Part shown: piece after piece, positions 17,615 through 27,546 of the stretch
Layout: each line of letters opens with the position of its first letter
How positions within the stretch are numbered: position 1 is the stretch's first letter
Assembly: GCF_009933335.1 (NCBI RefSeq)
Contig: NZ_MAEL01000054.1
Location: 271,149-335,148 of the forward strand
DNA from: Candidatus Enterococcus willemsii
Lineage (GTDB): Bacteria; Bacillota; Bacilli; Lactobacillales; Enterococcaceae
Direction of reading: 5' to 3'
Length of the DNA: 64,000 bases
Program-made: the position numbers and the translations under genes
Notes under the pieces: generated by a model
What the model was told of the DNA's origin: nothing
What the model saw: only the letters and a program-made list of their open reading frames with translations
Database searches by the model: none

Positions 17615-20600
17615 ATGAAAAAAAACAAAAATCAATGGCTACGAAAAATACCAACGATTTTAGCAATTGGCTTGTTATGTTTACAAATTATGGTACCAGC
17701 TGGCATCGTATTAGCAGAAGCACGTACCAAAGATTCGACTACACAGCAAGTAGTGACTGAATCAACAGTAAATTCTACGACACAAAGTACAGTACTGGAA
17801 TCATCTATTCCTACAGTGTCTTCAACAAGCAGTTCACAAGCGATAACGACACCAACTACTGAAAGTGAAGAAACACATCCAAGTAGCGAAGCAGAGTCGT
17901 CGGACGAGGATCCTGACCCTGTCACAACAAATACGAGTACAGAAGAAAGTACAACAAGTACACAAGAAGAGACGAAAAAAATAAATCTACAACGAGCTGC
18001 ATTAAATATCCGCTCTTTATTTGAGGGGACAGATACTTTTCTATCAGATGTGAATATTGAGGTTTTTGATGGGAATAAAAAGATAGATTATGAAAATGAG
18101 ACAGTTCCTGCTGATGCAACGATTCGTATTAATTACACTTGGCGAATTCCACAGCATCTACTGGATGATAAATTACTACAAGCTGGTGACTATTATGAAA
18201 CAGATTTACCAGGAAATCTCGTGTTGACGCCACAATCAGGGGAGTTGAAAAGTACAGCGGGTGTGGTTTATGGAACGTATACAATTGGAGCAGACCGCAA
18301 AGTTCGCTGGACATTCAATGATCGAATCGAAAAAGAAAATGATATTCATGGGACTGTTTATTATGCGGAGCAGTTGAATGATGAGGCTACAGCAGGGGAA
18401 AATATTATTCGAATTCCTGTTGATGGTGGATTTAAAGAAATAAAAATTATTGTTCGCCCGAACGGAGGCAATTCGATTAGCAAGTTAGGGACGAAAGGTT
18501 CAGATAATCAAACAATTCATTGGGAAGTGTCAATTAATACTAATTTGGAGACTTTGAAACATGCGACAGTTACTGATCCTTTACCAGCAGGTACTACTTT
18601 GAAGAAACTGACCGTTTATCCACAAACAGTCAATTTAAAAGGGGAAGTGGTTGCAACAGGAAATGAATTAATTGAAGGCGCTGACTACACGATAAATGGA
18701 GATGTCGTAACTTTTATTGGAAAATATGCCAATACAAATCAATCATTCAAACTTGTTTATGAAACGACAATTGAAGATGAAAAAATACCATTTGAAGGTG
18801 GTAAGATCACTTTTAATAATATTGCTACCTTGAAAAATGGTGACGAGACGCATTCAGCAGATGCAAGTATTACGACAGAATATGGAAAGTTAATTGAGAA
18901 ATCAAATCCAAGTCGATCACAATCAGCCAATGGTCATGTCTATAAATGGAAAATTAAATATAATTATGGCTACAAAAAATTACCAGTAAATTCTTGGGTC
19001 AAAGATACTTTGCAAGGAGATAATTTGGCTTTTATTCAAGATTCCGTAGTTATTCAAACGGTTGATGGCACAACTTTAGTCAAAGGGACGGATTATAAAG
19101 TTGTGTTTAATGGGAAAGAAATGACTATCACTTTCTTAAACGAACTAACAACAGCGGTAAATATTGAGTATCGAACCAGTGTTGTCGGTGTAGTGGATGA
19201 TGATTTCAAAGAGACGATGATAAAAAACAGTGCAGAGACAACAGGTGGCTACAAAGATGAAGGTCGAGGCACAATTGATATCAATGGCGTCGTAAAAGAT
19301 GCAACAGTTAATTATGACACACGTAAGATTAATTGGACGATTGAAGTGAATACCTTTAAATATGAGATGCATAATTGGCATTTGGAAGATACTATGTCAG
19401 AAGGATTGATTTTTAATAAAGATAGTCTGGTTATTCACGAAAAAAATGGTGCAGCTTTGGTACTGGGAACGGATTATGAATTTGTAGGCGAACCCACAGA
19501 TACAACGTTCCGTGTACGCTTTATTGGTGATTTGGCTAAAGGAACAAATCATACGTATGTTATCACTTATGCGACCGACTTTGCCAGATACAAAGATAAA
19601 TTTACGAATACAGCTATTTCTCATTGGCAAGATGCATCCGGTAAAGACTATAAAAATACGCGTACTAAAGAGCAGAAGGTAACAACACCTTATGTATTAG
19701 ATGCTTCTAAAGGTGGCGAATACAATGCACAAACGAAAACTATTAAGTGGACAACGATTGTGAATTACAACCAAGATGTCCTAAAAAATGCGTCTATTAC
19801 TGATCCAATTATCGGTAACGATCAAGTCTATGTAGCAAACAGCGCAAAAGTCTATGAAGTCACAATTCATTCGGACGGTTCTGTTACCTTGGGACAGGAA
19901 GTACCAAATATTACAAGTGAGGAAAATCAAGTAATTACAGCTAATTTACCAGAAGGCTCAACAAAAGCGTATGCTCTTGTTTTTGAAACGAGTTTAGATG
20001 GGAAAGTCATTAAAGCGGATGCTTATAAAAATGAAGCAAGTTATGTCAATCATGCACGTAGTCAAAAAGTTAATGCTTCAGTCAAAGCAGCTAATGGCGG
20101 TTCATTTGCAACGAAAAGTGGTAAGCAAGATGCAACGAATGGTAATTATGCGAATTGGTCGGTTGTTATTAATCCATCACAATCAACTTTGACCGATGTA
20201 ACTATCACCGATGAACCTTCAACGAATCAAGTATTGGATCAATCTTCCTTTATCATTTACGGCACAACTGTCAGTACCGATGGTAAAATTACCAAAGATG
20301 TAAGTAAAATATTACAAAAAGACCGGGACTATACCATTTCCGTACAAACAAATAATGAGACTGGTCAACAAGTATCAACGATTAAGTTACTAGGGACAAT
20401 TAAGACAGCATATATCTTAGAATACCGTTCATTAATTAATTCAGATTTATTAAATGATACTGTTTCAAATAAATTAGCGATTAAAGGTGTTAATGAAGAA
20501 ACAGTTGAAGAAGAAGCGCAGGGTTCAACCAAAGTCATTGTTTCTGGAGGTACAGCAGAAGGCTCAAAAGCTTCGGTAACTCTAGTCAAAGTAGATAAAA

Positions 20601-22825
20601 ATAAGAAAACCAAGACACCATTAATTGGTGCCAAACTAGAATTATGGTCGATGAAAAGTGATGGTAGTAAAGATCAATTAATTCGTTCTGGCGAGACCGA
20701 TGGAAAAGGTGAATTAAAATTTGGCAATCTGCGAGCAAACCATCCGTATTTATTAATTGAAACCCAAGCACCTGCAGGTTTTACCGTTAATGAAGAACTA
20801 CGTGATGGCAAAAAAGTGGAATTTGCGCCGGAAGCTGAAAATAATTTATTTGAAGAGCTTCGAGTCGAAAATGATATTCCACGTATTACTTTTACTAAAG
20901 TAGCAAGTGAAACCAAAGCAGGCTTGGCGGGGGCGACGTTTGCCATTAAAAATGCAGAAGGACAATTTTATAACGGCTTAGATGAGCATTATGTTGTTCA
21001 ATGGGTTGGTAAAGAATCCCAAATTTCTGAGGAAACCAAGACTGCTTTAACATCCAATGCACAAGGTGTAGTAGAAGTGAGTGGTTTACCTATCGGTGTG
21101 TATAGCATTAAAGAACTTGTAGCACCTACAGGATATGATGGGATAGAAACAGAAATTCCATTTGAAGTGGTTAATAATCAAGGAATAATCGAATTAAAAG
21201 AAGCTATCGCTGATATTAGTAATGAAAAAATACAATACGTAAATTTACCTATTACAAAGGTTTGGAACGATGCAAACAATCAAGACGGCAAACGTCCAGA
21301 ATCAGTGACGGTTCATTTACTTGCAGATGGAAACAAAACGAATCAAACAATCACCTTGACTAAAGCAACGGATTGGAAGGGGACTTTTGAAAACTTACGT
21401 AAATTTGATTCATCAGGTAATGAAATTCATTATACTGTAAAAGAAGATAAGGTAGCTGGCTATGAAGAACCAACAATTGAATTAGTGAACCATAGCTATG
21501 TGATTACCAATACACGTGTTCCTGAAACAATAACCATTGAAGGAACAAAAACATGGGATGATAAGGATAATCAAGATGGCAAACGACCAGCAGAAATTAT
21601 CGTTAACTTATTCGCTGATGATGAACAAAAAGCAACTGCTACAGTTAGCGCGGAAACAAATTGGACCTATCGTTTTAGCAACTTACCGAAATATCAAAAT
21701 GGAAACGAAATTGTCTACCATGTGACAGAAAACGTTGTGCCAGAATATCGGACAGAAATGAATGTATTCGATATTACCAATCACTATACTCCAGGCGAAA
21801 CAAGTGTGAACGTAACAAAAGTTTGGGACGATGCAACGAATCAAGATGGTCTTCGTCCAGAAAATATTTATGTTCAATTATATGCGAATGGAACAAAGAG
21901 TGGCGAAGAAGTCTCACTAAATGCGGCTAATAATTGGACAACCATGTGGAATCACCTAGCCTTAAAAGAAAATGGAAAAGATGTTATTTATGAAGTGAAA
22001 GAAGTCAGTGCTGTGACAGGGTATACGACAAAAATTACAGAACCAGCTAAAGGCAATTTCATCATTACCAATAGTCATACACCAGAAACAATTACCATTA
22101 AAGGAACGAAAACATGGGATGATACAAACAACCAAGACGGTAAACGACCAACAGAAATTACGGTGCGTTTGTATGCAGATGGTGTGGAACAAACAACTAC
22201 GAAAGTGACTGAAGAAACAAATTGGACCTATACGTTCACAGATTTAGCCAAATACCAAGAAGGCAAAGAAATCGTTTATACAGTTACTGAAGATCAGATT
22301 ACTGATTACCAAGCTAGTTATGATGGTTATAACATTATCAATACGCATACACCGGCTAAACAAAGTATTGCTGTAACTAAAAATTGGCAAGATGAGCAAG
22401 ACAAAGATGATATTCGACCAGATAAAATTGTTGTTAAATTGTTAGCAGATGGAAAAGATACCAAACAAACATTGACATTAAGCGACGAAAATAATTGGCA
22501 AGGTTTCTTTGTTGATTTGGATGTTTCTAAAGAAGGCAAAGGGATTGTTTATACCGTAGAAGAACAGACTGTTAAGGGGTACGAAGCAACTATTTCTGGA
22601 AATATGGAAAAAGGATATGTTATTACCAATACGCATATGCCAGAAAAAGGAAAGCCAAGTAAACCAGTTAAACCTAACAAGTCAACGCCAAATAAAACAG
22701 TGAAAACAAAAGCGCACTTACCAAAAACGGGTGAAAAAACCACCATTTGGTTGAGTATTCTAGGAATCGTGATACTCTTATTGGTAAGTACGGTCTATTT
22801 ATTAAAACACCGAAAATCCGCTTAA
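17615..22825 (+). CDS. Multidomain LPXTG adhesin with five Cna-B repeats
   Basis: A 1,736-residue cell-wall protein. Signal peptide 1-33; Ser/Thr-rich stalk to about 120; N-terminal adhesin domain from about 134; then five related beta-sandwich domains starting near 289, 428, 558, 693 and 829. Two SpaA/prealbumin-like domains start near 985 and 1090, and five Cna-B repeats near 1210, 1305, 1397, 1492 and 1584, each opening with TK(V/T/N)W. The sortase motif LPKTG is near 1701, followed by a membrane helix and the tail KHRKSA. Repeats 2 and 4 are close copies. I start at ATG 17615, 8 nt after GGAGG. Sortase A should anchor it; the ligand is unknown. Confidence 0.93.
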   Translation: MKKNKNQWLRKIPTILAIGLLCLQIMVPAGIVLAEARTKDSTTQQVVTESTVNSTTQSTVLESSIPTVSSTSSSQAITTPTTESEETHPSSEAESSDEDPDPVTTNTSTEESTTSTQEETKKINLQRAALNIRSLFEGTDTFLSDVNIEVFDGNKKIDYENETVPADATIRINYTWRIPQHLLDDKLLQAGDYYETDLPGNLVLTPQSGELKSTAGVVYGTYTIGADRKVRWTFNDRIEKENDIHGTVYYAEQLNDEATAGENIIRIPVDGGFKEIKIIVRPNGGNSISKLGTKGSDNQTIHWEVSINTNLETLKHATVTDPLPAGTTLKKLTVYPQTVNLKGEVVATGNELIEGADYTINGDVVTFIGKYANTNQSFKLVYETTIEDEKIPFEGGKITFNNIATLKNGDETHSADASITTEYGKLIEKSNPSRSQSANGHVYKWKIKYNYGYKKLPVNSWVKDTLQGDNLAFIQDSVVIQTVDGTTLVKGTDYKVVFNGKEMTITFLNELTTAVNIEYRTSVVGVVDDDFKETMIKNSAETTGGYKDEGRGTIDINGVVKDATVNYDTRKINWTIEVNTFKYEMHNWHLEDTMSEGLIFNKDSLVIHEKNGAALVLGTDYEFVGEPTDTTFRVRFIGDLAKGTNHTYVITYATDFARYKDKFTNTAISHWQDASGKDYKNTRTKEQKVTTPYVLDASKGGEYNAQTKTIKWTTIVNYNQDVLKNASITDPIIGNDQVYVANSAKVYEVTIHSDGSVTLGQEVPNITSEENQVITANLPEGSTKAYALVFETSLDGKVIKADAYKNEASYVNHARSQKVNASVKAANGGSFATKSGKQDATNGNYANWSVVINPSQSTLTDVTITDEPSTNQVLDQSSFIIYGTTVSTDGKITKDVSKILQKDRDYTISVQTNNETGQQVSTIKLLGTIKTAYILEYRSLINSDLLNDTVSNKLAIKGVNEETVEEEAQGSTKVIVSGGTAEGSKASVTLVKVDKNKKTKTPLIGAKLELWSMKSDGSKDQLIRSGETDGKGELKFGNLRANHPYLLIETQAPAGFTVNEELRDGKKVEFAPEAENNLFEELRVENDIPRITFTKVASETKAGLAGATFAIKNAEGQFYNGLDEHYVVQWVGKESQISEETKTALTSNAQGVVEVSGLPIGVYSIKELVAPTGYDGIETEIPFEVVNNQGIIELKEAIADISNEKIQYVNLPITKVWNDANNQDGKRPESVTVHLLADGNKTNQTITLTKATDWKGTFENLRKFDSSGNEIHYTVKEDKVAGYEEPTIELVNHSYVITNTRVPETITIEGTKTWDDKDNQDGKRPAEIIVNLFADDEQKATATVSAETNWTYRFSNLPKYQNGNEIVYHVTENVVPEYRTEMNVFDITNHYTPGETSVNVTKVWDDATNQDGLRPENIYVQLYANGTKSGEEVSLNAANNWTTMWNHLALKENGKDVIYEVKEVSAVTGYTTKITEPAKGNFIITNSHTPETITIKGTKTWDDTNNQDGKRPTEITVRLYADGVEQTTTKVTEETNWTYTFTDLAKYQEGKEIVYTVTEDQITDYQASYDGYNIINTHTPAKQSIAVTKNWQDEQDKDDIRPDKIVVKLLADGKDTKQTLTLSDENNWQGFFVDLDVSKEGKGIVYTVEEQTVKGYEATISGNMEKGYVITNTHMPEKGKPSKPVKPNKSTPNKTVKTKAHLPKTGEKTTIWLSILGIVILLLVSTVYLLKHRKSA

Positions 22826-22826
22826 A

Positions 22827-22861
22827 AAAAACGCATCGGCTAGGTTAGTCGATGCGTTTTT
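22827..22861. terminator. Bidirectional terminator between adhesin and second Mga-like gene
   Basis: Stem AAAAACGCATCG/CGATGCGTTTTT (12 bp) with an 11-nt loop. It overlaps the stop codon of the minus-strand regulator. Confidence 0.88.
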
Positions 22862-24290
22862 ATGCTAATAATTGATGAAATATTTCTTCTAGGTGATTGT
22901 AATCGTGTTGTGTTAAAAGACCATGAATAATAATTAATGGTTTACTCAAGAGGTTCTGACTACGTAATGGATGTAAAGTACCAATCACTAAATCACTTTC
23001 TTCTACAGTTGAAACAAACTTGATAATATAGTTACTTGCAAAATAGGAACAAATGGCATTTTGTGTATTTGCCGAAAAGAGTAAATCTAAATCGGTATAG
23101 AAGTAAATATGAATGGTAGGTAAGAATTCAGTTGGAGGTAGGAAATACTGGCATAACAAGAGACTTTGCATTTCAAAATGATTGTTCACCCATTCACCAC
23201 ATTGTGCGGAAAAGGCTTGCCAAAAGTGGTCAAACTGTTTGAGATAGTATGAATGTAACTGTTCATTTTGCTGAAAATTAACGCCCGGAAAAGCCGATAA
23301 TAATTTTTGATCAGTCTTTAGGAAGAAACTTGCAAGGTACATTTTTTGAAAATGATTGTATAAGTATTCGGTTTGTGTGGTATCGAATGGTGAGAAATAT
23401 TTCTCAAAAAGAGTTACCCAAGTCGCGAAGTCTCGATCAAGTTCTGGAAATTGAATGGCTGTTAAATCTATTGGACTATCGTAGTTAGCTAAATTAGAAT
23501 TATGCATAGTTAGTAAAAGAAATTTCCAGTCGTCTTCTGTCCAATGAGGTAAGAAATTGACTTTTTTAGGAAATTTAATCGCCTCAATGTATGGAAAATC
23601 TTCTTCACTAAAATTAATATGCTGATTTTTTTCGATAGCGGAAGTTGCGATAAACAAATGAATGGCTAAAATCTCTTCTTGGTAATCAAGAAAATTGAGT
23701 TGAAGACTATGGTTTAGTTTTTTTGCCAAATCGAAATAGGGTGAACTATCAGTTACCCTATTTACGTTGGACATTTGTCGATGCAACATAAATAGAAATA
23801 AAAAAGTAAAGCTACGTATCATAGACTCTTTTCCACGAATTGTCAATCGCTGCCCCAAAGTGATATGTAAGCCAATCGTATTGAGGTATTGATTAATCTC
23901 CTTTACTTTTCGTCTTAAGGTAGAAAGACTAATAAAATGTTGCTCGAAAAAAGTATCCGTTGAAACAGAGCGTTGAAACAACAATGTTTGATAGATGCTA
24001 TAGGCTAAATCTTTCGAAGCAATCTGATTAAATAAAGGATGGAAGCTACAATTAGATTCGTGATATAATCGCATCCCATGACGTTTGCTAATAGCCAAAG
24101 TCATTTCTTGCGGTGCATAACAGGTTGTAATTAGGTCTTTTAATTCTTGGCAAGCCTTTTTTACTTGCGTAATATTCGAGTAGCCCAATAATTGCAGTAG
24201 GCGTTCACTTGAAATAGCTGTTGTTTGATTATCAAGTATTTTGACAATATCAAATAGTAACCACATCGATTTCTCAAATCCGAGCATCAT
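22860..24290 (-). CDS. Mga-family transcriptional regulator, paralogue 2
   Basis: A 476-residue paralogue of the protein at 15819-17240, with the same layout: N-terminal winged helix, HTH EHFISLSTLRRKVKEINQYL near 118-138, PRD-like middle, and EIIB-like C-terminus (SDLVIGTLHPL). It converges on the adhesin and shares a terminator with it. Having two copies around one adhesin suggests local duplication with possibly different inputs or targets. The start used is MMLGF at 24290; the second ATG is equally plausible. Confidence 0.85.
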   Translation of the reverse strand: MMLGFEKSMWLLFDIVKILDNQTTAISSERLLQLLGYSNITQVKKACQELKDLITTCYAPQEMTLAISKRHGMRLYHESNCSFHPLFNQIASKDLAYSIYQTLLFQRSVSTDTFFEQHFISLSTLRRKVKEINQYLNTIGLHITLGQRLTIRGKESMIRSFTFLFLFMLHRQMSNVNRVTDSSPYFDLAKKLNHSLQLNFLDYQEEILAIHLFIATSAIEKNQHINFSEEDFPYIEAIKFPKKVNFLPHWTEDDWKFLLLTMHNSNLANYDSPIDLTAIQFPELDRDFATWVTLFEKYFSPFDTTQTEYLYNHFQKMYLASFFLKTDQKLLSAFPGVNFQQNEQLHSYYLKQFDHFWQAFSAQCGEWVNNHFEMQSLLLCQYFLPPTEFLPTIHIYFYTDLDLLFSANTQNAICSYFASNYIIKFVSTVEESDLVIGTLHPLRSQNLLSKPLIIIHGLLTQHDYNHLEEIFHQLLA

Positions 24291-24412
24291 GTCACCCCTT
24301 TTGTATATCTACGATTAATTGTAACGGCTTTTATCAGGAGATTCAACGTTCATAATATCGTTTTGGTAGAAACATAAAAAAAGGGAGTTGTAGTCGTTAT
24401 GTAAGAGCAAAA

Positions 24413-24463
24413 TATCCAAACCATGTAGAGATTGCTTAGGCAACCTACGAAATAGTTTGGATA
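24413..24463 (-). terminator. Long terminator hairpin after nrdG
   Basis: Outer stem TATCCAAAC/GTTTGGATA with inner helices GTAG/CTAC and TTGC/GCAA, followed by TTTT on the minus strand, about 35 bp after the nrdG stop. Confidence 0.7.
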
Positions 24464-24498
24464 CTTTTTGTATTTATGTCACAAATCCAGCATTTATC

Positions 24499-25101
24499 TT
24501 AAATGAGTGTTTGTTTTTTGATTTGTTCATATTGTTGTTCGGCATCAAGACATTTTTCCCAAATAACTGCTTGTTGTTGCGCAAGCGATTGGGGGACATC
24601 AATAATCCGTTGATTGCTACTTCCTCGAAATTGCAAATTTAAATCTCTTTTACTTAATTCAAAGCGTCCGTCAACTAAAATATCAATTTGTTTTAAAAGC
24701 CTCTGTTTATCTTCAGTTTCTTGTAACAATTCTTCAAAAGTATAGCCAGACCAACTCCAAATATCTTTTGCTTGACCAAAGGTGTTTCGAACGCGTTTGA
24801 CTAATTGCAAACAGACTTCCGTATTTAAAAAAGGTTCGCCACCAAGTAAGGTTAAGCCTTGGACGTAGTCGTGTGACAAATCTTCAATAATTTGTTCTTC
24901 TAGTTCTTGTGTATAGGGAGTTCCGTAGCGGAAATTTTGGACCGCTTTATTAAAGCAACCTTCACAGGCAAACAAACAACCACTGACGTATAAACTATTT
25001 CGGACACCTTCACCATCCACAAACATAAATGGCTTGTAGTCAGCGATGTATTGTTGGCTATACTGACTACTTTGCCATTCTTTTGGTTTTGGATTCCGCA
25101 T
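24499..25101 (-). CDS. nrdG: Anaerobic ribonucleotide reductase activating protein
   Basis: Radical-SAM enzyme of 200 residues that generates the glycyl radical on NrdD. The CX3CX2C cluster motif appears as SGCLFACEGC near residue 41, and the glycine-rich TLLGGEPFLN near 83. I choose the ATG at 25101, 8 nt after AAGGAG; a GTG three codons upstream sits on the ribosome site. Located 12 bp after nrdD in one operon. Confidence 0.95.
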   Translation of the reverse strand: MRNPKPKEWQSSQYSQQYIADYKPFMFVDGEGVRNSLYVSGCLFACEGCFNKAVQNFRYGTPYTQELEEQIIEDLSHDYVQGLTLLGGEPFLNTEVCLQLVKRVRNTFGQAKDIWSWSGYTFEELLQETEDKQRLLKQIDILVDGRFELSKRDLNLQFRGSSNQRIIDVPQSLAQQQAVIWEKCLDAEQQYEQIKKQTLI

Positions 25102-25113
25102 CTCACTCACTCC

Positions 25114-27303
25114 TTATTCTTTCATATGTTTGACACGAGCGGAAATTTCTTTGTGACGTCCATGAACCATCGGACGTGCTTGTGGATTGCCTAAGTACCC
25201 ACAGGTTCGTTTGACTACATCACAAGTTTTTGGATCGTGGTTGCCACATTGTGGGCATTTAAAACCACGTTCAGTTGGGTGAAAATCACCTTCAAACCCA
25301 CATTGATAACAATGATCAATTGGTGTGTTGGTTCCTAGGTAACCGACACGGTCGTAAGAATAATCCCAGACTGCTTCTAACGCTTTCGGGTTTTGCTGCA
25401 AAATCGGGTATTCACAATAATGGATAAACCCTCCGCTACAATATTGAGGATAATCTTTTTCGAAATCTAATTTTTCAAAAGGTGTCGGATTTTTACGAAC
25501 GTCGTAATGAAAGCTATTTGTGTAATAGTCTTTATCTGTAATATCTTTAATTACACCAAATTTTTCAGTATCTAATCGACAGAAGCGATCGGTCAGGCTT
25601 TCGCTAGGAGTGGAATAAACACTAAAGTGATAGTCATAAGCCTCCGCCCATCGGTCCGCATGTTGTTTTAGCTGCTGTAAAATTTGAATGGTAAAGTCTT
25701 TCGCTACTGGATTATTTTCCCAATCAGGTCCGTAAAAAGCAGTTGCAACTTCGTAAAGGCCAATATAGCCAAGTGAAACCGTTGCACGTCGGTGTTTAAA
25801 TAAATCATCAACCCTGTCTGTAGGAGCTAATCTTTTTCCAAATGCACCATACATATAAAGAATGGGGGCATTTGCTGGTGTCGCTTCTTTACAACGTTCG
25901 ACCCGATAAACAAGGGCGTCTTTAACAATCGCTAATCGTTCTTCTAGTAATTGCCAGAAATGCTCTTCGGATGATGCTTCTAAGGCAATCCGTGGCAAAT
26001 TTAAGGTAACGACACCTAAGTTCATTCGTCCAACATTTACTTCTTGCCCATCGGTATCTTTCCAACCTTGTAAGAAAGAACGGCATCCCATCGGTACTTT
26101 AAAGCTACCTGTTAGTTCAACAATTTTGTCGTAATTTAAAATATCTGGATACATCCGTTTCGTTGCACATTCCAACGCTAGTTCTTTGATATCATAATTG
26201 GGATCAGTTGGTTGTGAATTAATGCCACGTTTGATACTAAAAATTAATTTTGGGAAAATGGCTGTCCGATGTTCACTTCCTAACCCATTGATGCGATTTT
26301 GGAGGATGGCTTTTTGAATTTCTCGTTCAAACCAATTCGTGCCTAAACCAAAACCAAGGGACGTAAAAGGTGTTTGTCCGTTAGAAGTAAAGAGAGTGTT
26401 AATTTCATACTCTAAACTTTGCATGGCATCAAAAATATCTTTTTTTGTTTTTTTACGAGCATAGGCTTGTTGGCGTTCTTTACTGTCGATCCATTCTTTG
26501 GCATCGGTTAAGTGTTTCTCATAATTTCGCTGTGCAAACGGAGCTAATAATTCATCCACACGGTCTGCGGAACAGCCACCATATTGACTTGATGCCACGT
26601 TTGCAATGATTTGCGAAATTTGTGCAGTAGCAGTTTGGATAGAACGGGGGGATTCTACTTCCGCATTTCCCATCTTAAATCCTTCGTTTAACATTTTTTT
26701 AAAATCAATTAAGCAACAATTGGTCATCGGTGCATATGGATGATAATCTAAGTCGTGGTAATGAATGTCTCCTTTTTGATGCGCGTTGGCAACGTGAGGT
26801 GGTAACATTTTCAGTCCAATTGATTTGCCGACAATTCCAGCAGTTAAATCACGTTGTGTGTTAAAAACATTGCTATCTTTATTCGCATTTTCATTGATGA
26901 CCGATTGTTCTTTGTTCATTAATTTTTCAATGGTAAAGTTAATATCGGTTGCTTGACTGCGTTGGAAATCGCGTTGTGTCCGATAGCGGATATATTCTTC
27001 AGCGAGTTGATATTCATGATGGGCCAACAAAGTATGTTCCACAATATTTTGGATTTCATAAATTTTGATATCAGTCGTAAAACGAGCAGTAATCTCTTGA
27101 TTAATTTTATCGACAATGAGTGCTAACGATTGATGTTCAATGGGGGAAAGTGTGCCATTTAGCTGTTTCTTGGCTTTTAATAATGCGTCGTAAATCTTTT
27201 TGTCATCAAATTCAACGAGACGGCCATCACGTTTGATAACGTGGATAGTTGTTAAATTTGACGATGATCGATATTGTTCATCTTTTATCTTTGTTGCATA
27301 CAT
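25114..27303 (-). CDS. nrdD: Anaerobic (class III) ribonucleoside-triphosphate reductase
   Basis: A 729-residue oxygen-sensitive enzyme making dNTPs from NTPs. N-terminal ATP-cone IHVIKRDGRLVEFDDKKIYD; a ten-stranded barrel with GCRSFLQGW and MNLGVVTLNLPR; C-terminal zinc site CYQCGFEG...CPQCG; glycyl-radical motif RTCGYLGNPQARP near the end. The start at ATG 27303 follows AAAGGAG by 9 nt; the reading from 27339 would include that site. Two NrdR boxes precede it. Confidence 0.96.
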   Translation of the reverse strand: MYATKIKDEQYRSSSNLTTIHVIKRDGRLVEFDDKKIYDALLKAKKQLNGTLSPIEHQSLALIVDKINQEITARFTTDIKIYEIQNIVEHTLLAHHEYQLAEEYIRYRTQRDFQRSQATDINFTIEKLMNKEQSVINENANKDSNVFNTQRDLTAGIVGKSIGLKMLPPHVANAHQKGDIHYHDLDYHPYAPMTNCCLIDFKKMLNEGFKMGNAEVESPRSIQTATAQISQIIANVASSQYGGCSADRVDELLAPFAQRNYEKHLTDAKEWIDSKERQQAYARKKTKKDIFDAMQSLEYEINTLFTSNGQTPFTSLGFGLGTNWFEREIQKAILQNRINGLGSEHRTAIFPKLIFSIKRGINSQPTDPNYDIKELALECATKRMYPDILNYDKIVELTGSFKVPMGCRSFLQGWKDTDGQEVNVGRMNLGVVTLNLPRIALEASSEEHFWQLLEERLAIVKDALVYRVERCKEATPANAPILYMYGAFGKRLAPTDRVDDLFKHRRATVSLGYIGLYEVATAFYGPDWENNPVAKDFTIQILQQLKQHADRWAEAYDYHFSVYSTPSESLTDRFCRLDTEKFGVIKDITDKDYYTNSFHYDVRKNPTPFEKLDFEKDYPQYCSGGFIHYCEYPILQQNPKALEAVWDYSYDRVGYLGTNTPIDHCYQCGFEGDFHPTERGFKCPQCGNHDPKTCDVVKRTCGYLGNPQARPMVHGRHKEISARVKHMKE

Positions 27304-27361
27304 AAGAATCCGCTCCTTTGATTTGTTCATTTTCATCATAAAACAAAAACATCAACATTTC

Positions 27362-27408
27362 AACTATATGTTGTATATGTTATTGGTTCGTGAACTATAT
27401 ATTGTGTT
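27362..27408 (-). promoter_or_regulatory. Pair of NrdR boxes upstream of nrdDG
   Basis: Two near-palindromic boxes: AACTATATGTTGTATA (27362-27377) and AACTATATATTGTGTT (27393-27408). They match the NrdR consensus ACACTATATATTGTGT closely. Their starts are 31 bp apart, three helical turns, the spacing typical of NrdR pairs. Confidence 0.85.
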
Positions 27409-27489
27409 TGTTTATGTTTCTTAAAATGTATGAGAATAACGTTTTTATTGTTTTTATTTGCACAAAGTGGTGAAAAATTTTTTTATTAT

Positions 27490-27517
27490 TTGATTTGAGT
27501 TAATATAGAGATATGCT
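27490..27517 (+). promoter_or_regulatory. Probable promoter of the ABC exporter operon
   Basis: TTGATT at 27490, 16-bp spacer, TATGCT at 27512-27517, about 20 bp before the ribosome site. Both hexamers are imperfect. Confidence 0.4.
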
Positions 27518-27546
27518 AAGATACAGTAAAGAAATGAGGCGTGAAA

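Noticed and set aside
17615..22825. Numerous minus-strand and frame-shifted open frames inside the adhesin gene
   Set aside because: All are shadows of one uninterrupted 1,736-codon frame with recognisable domains.
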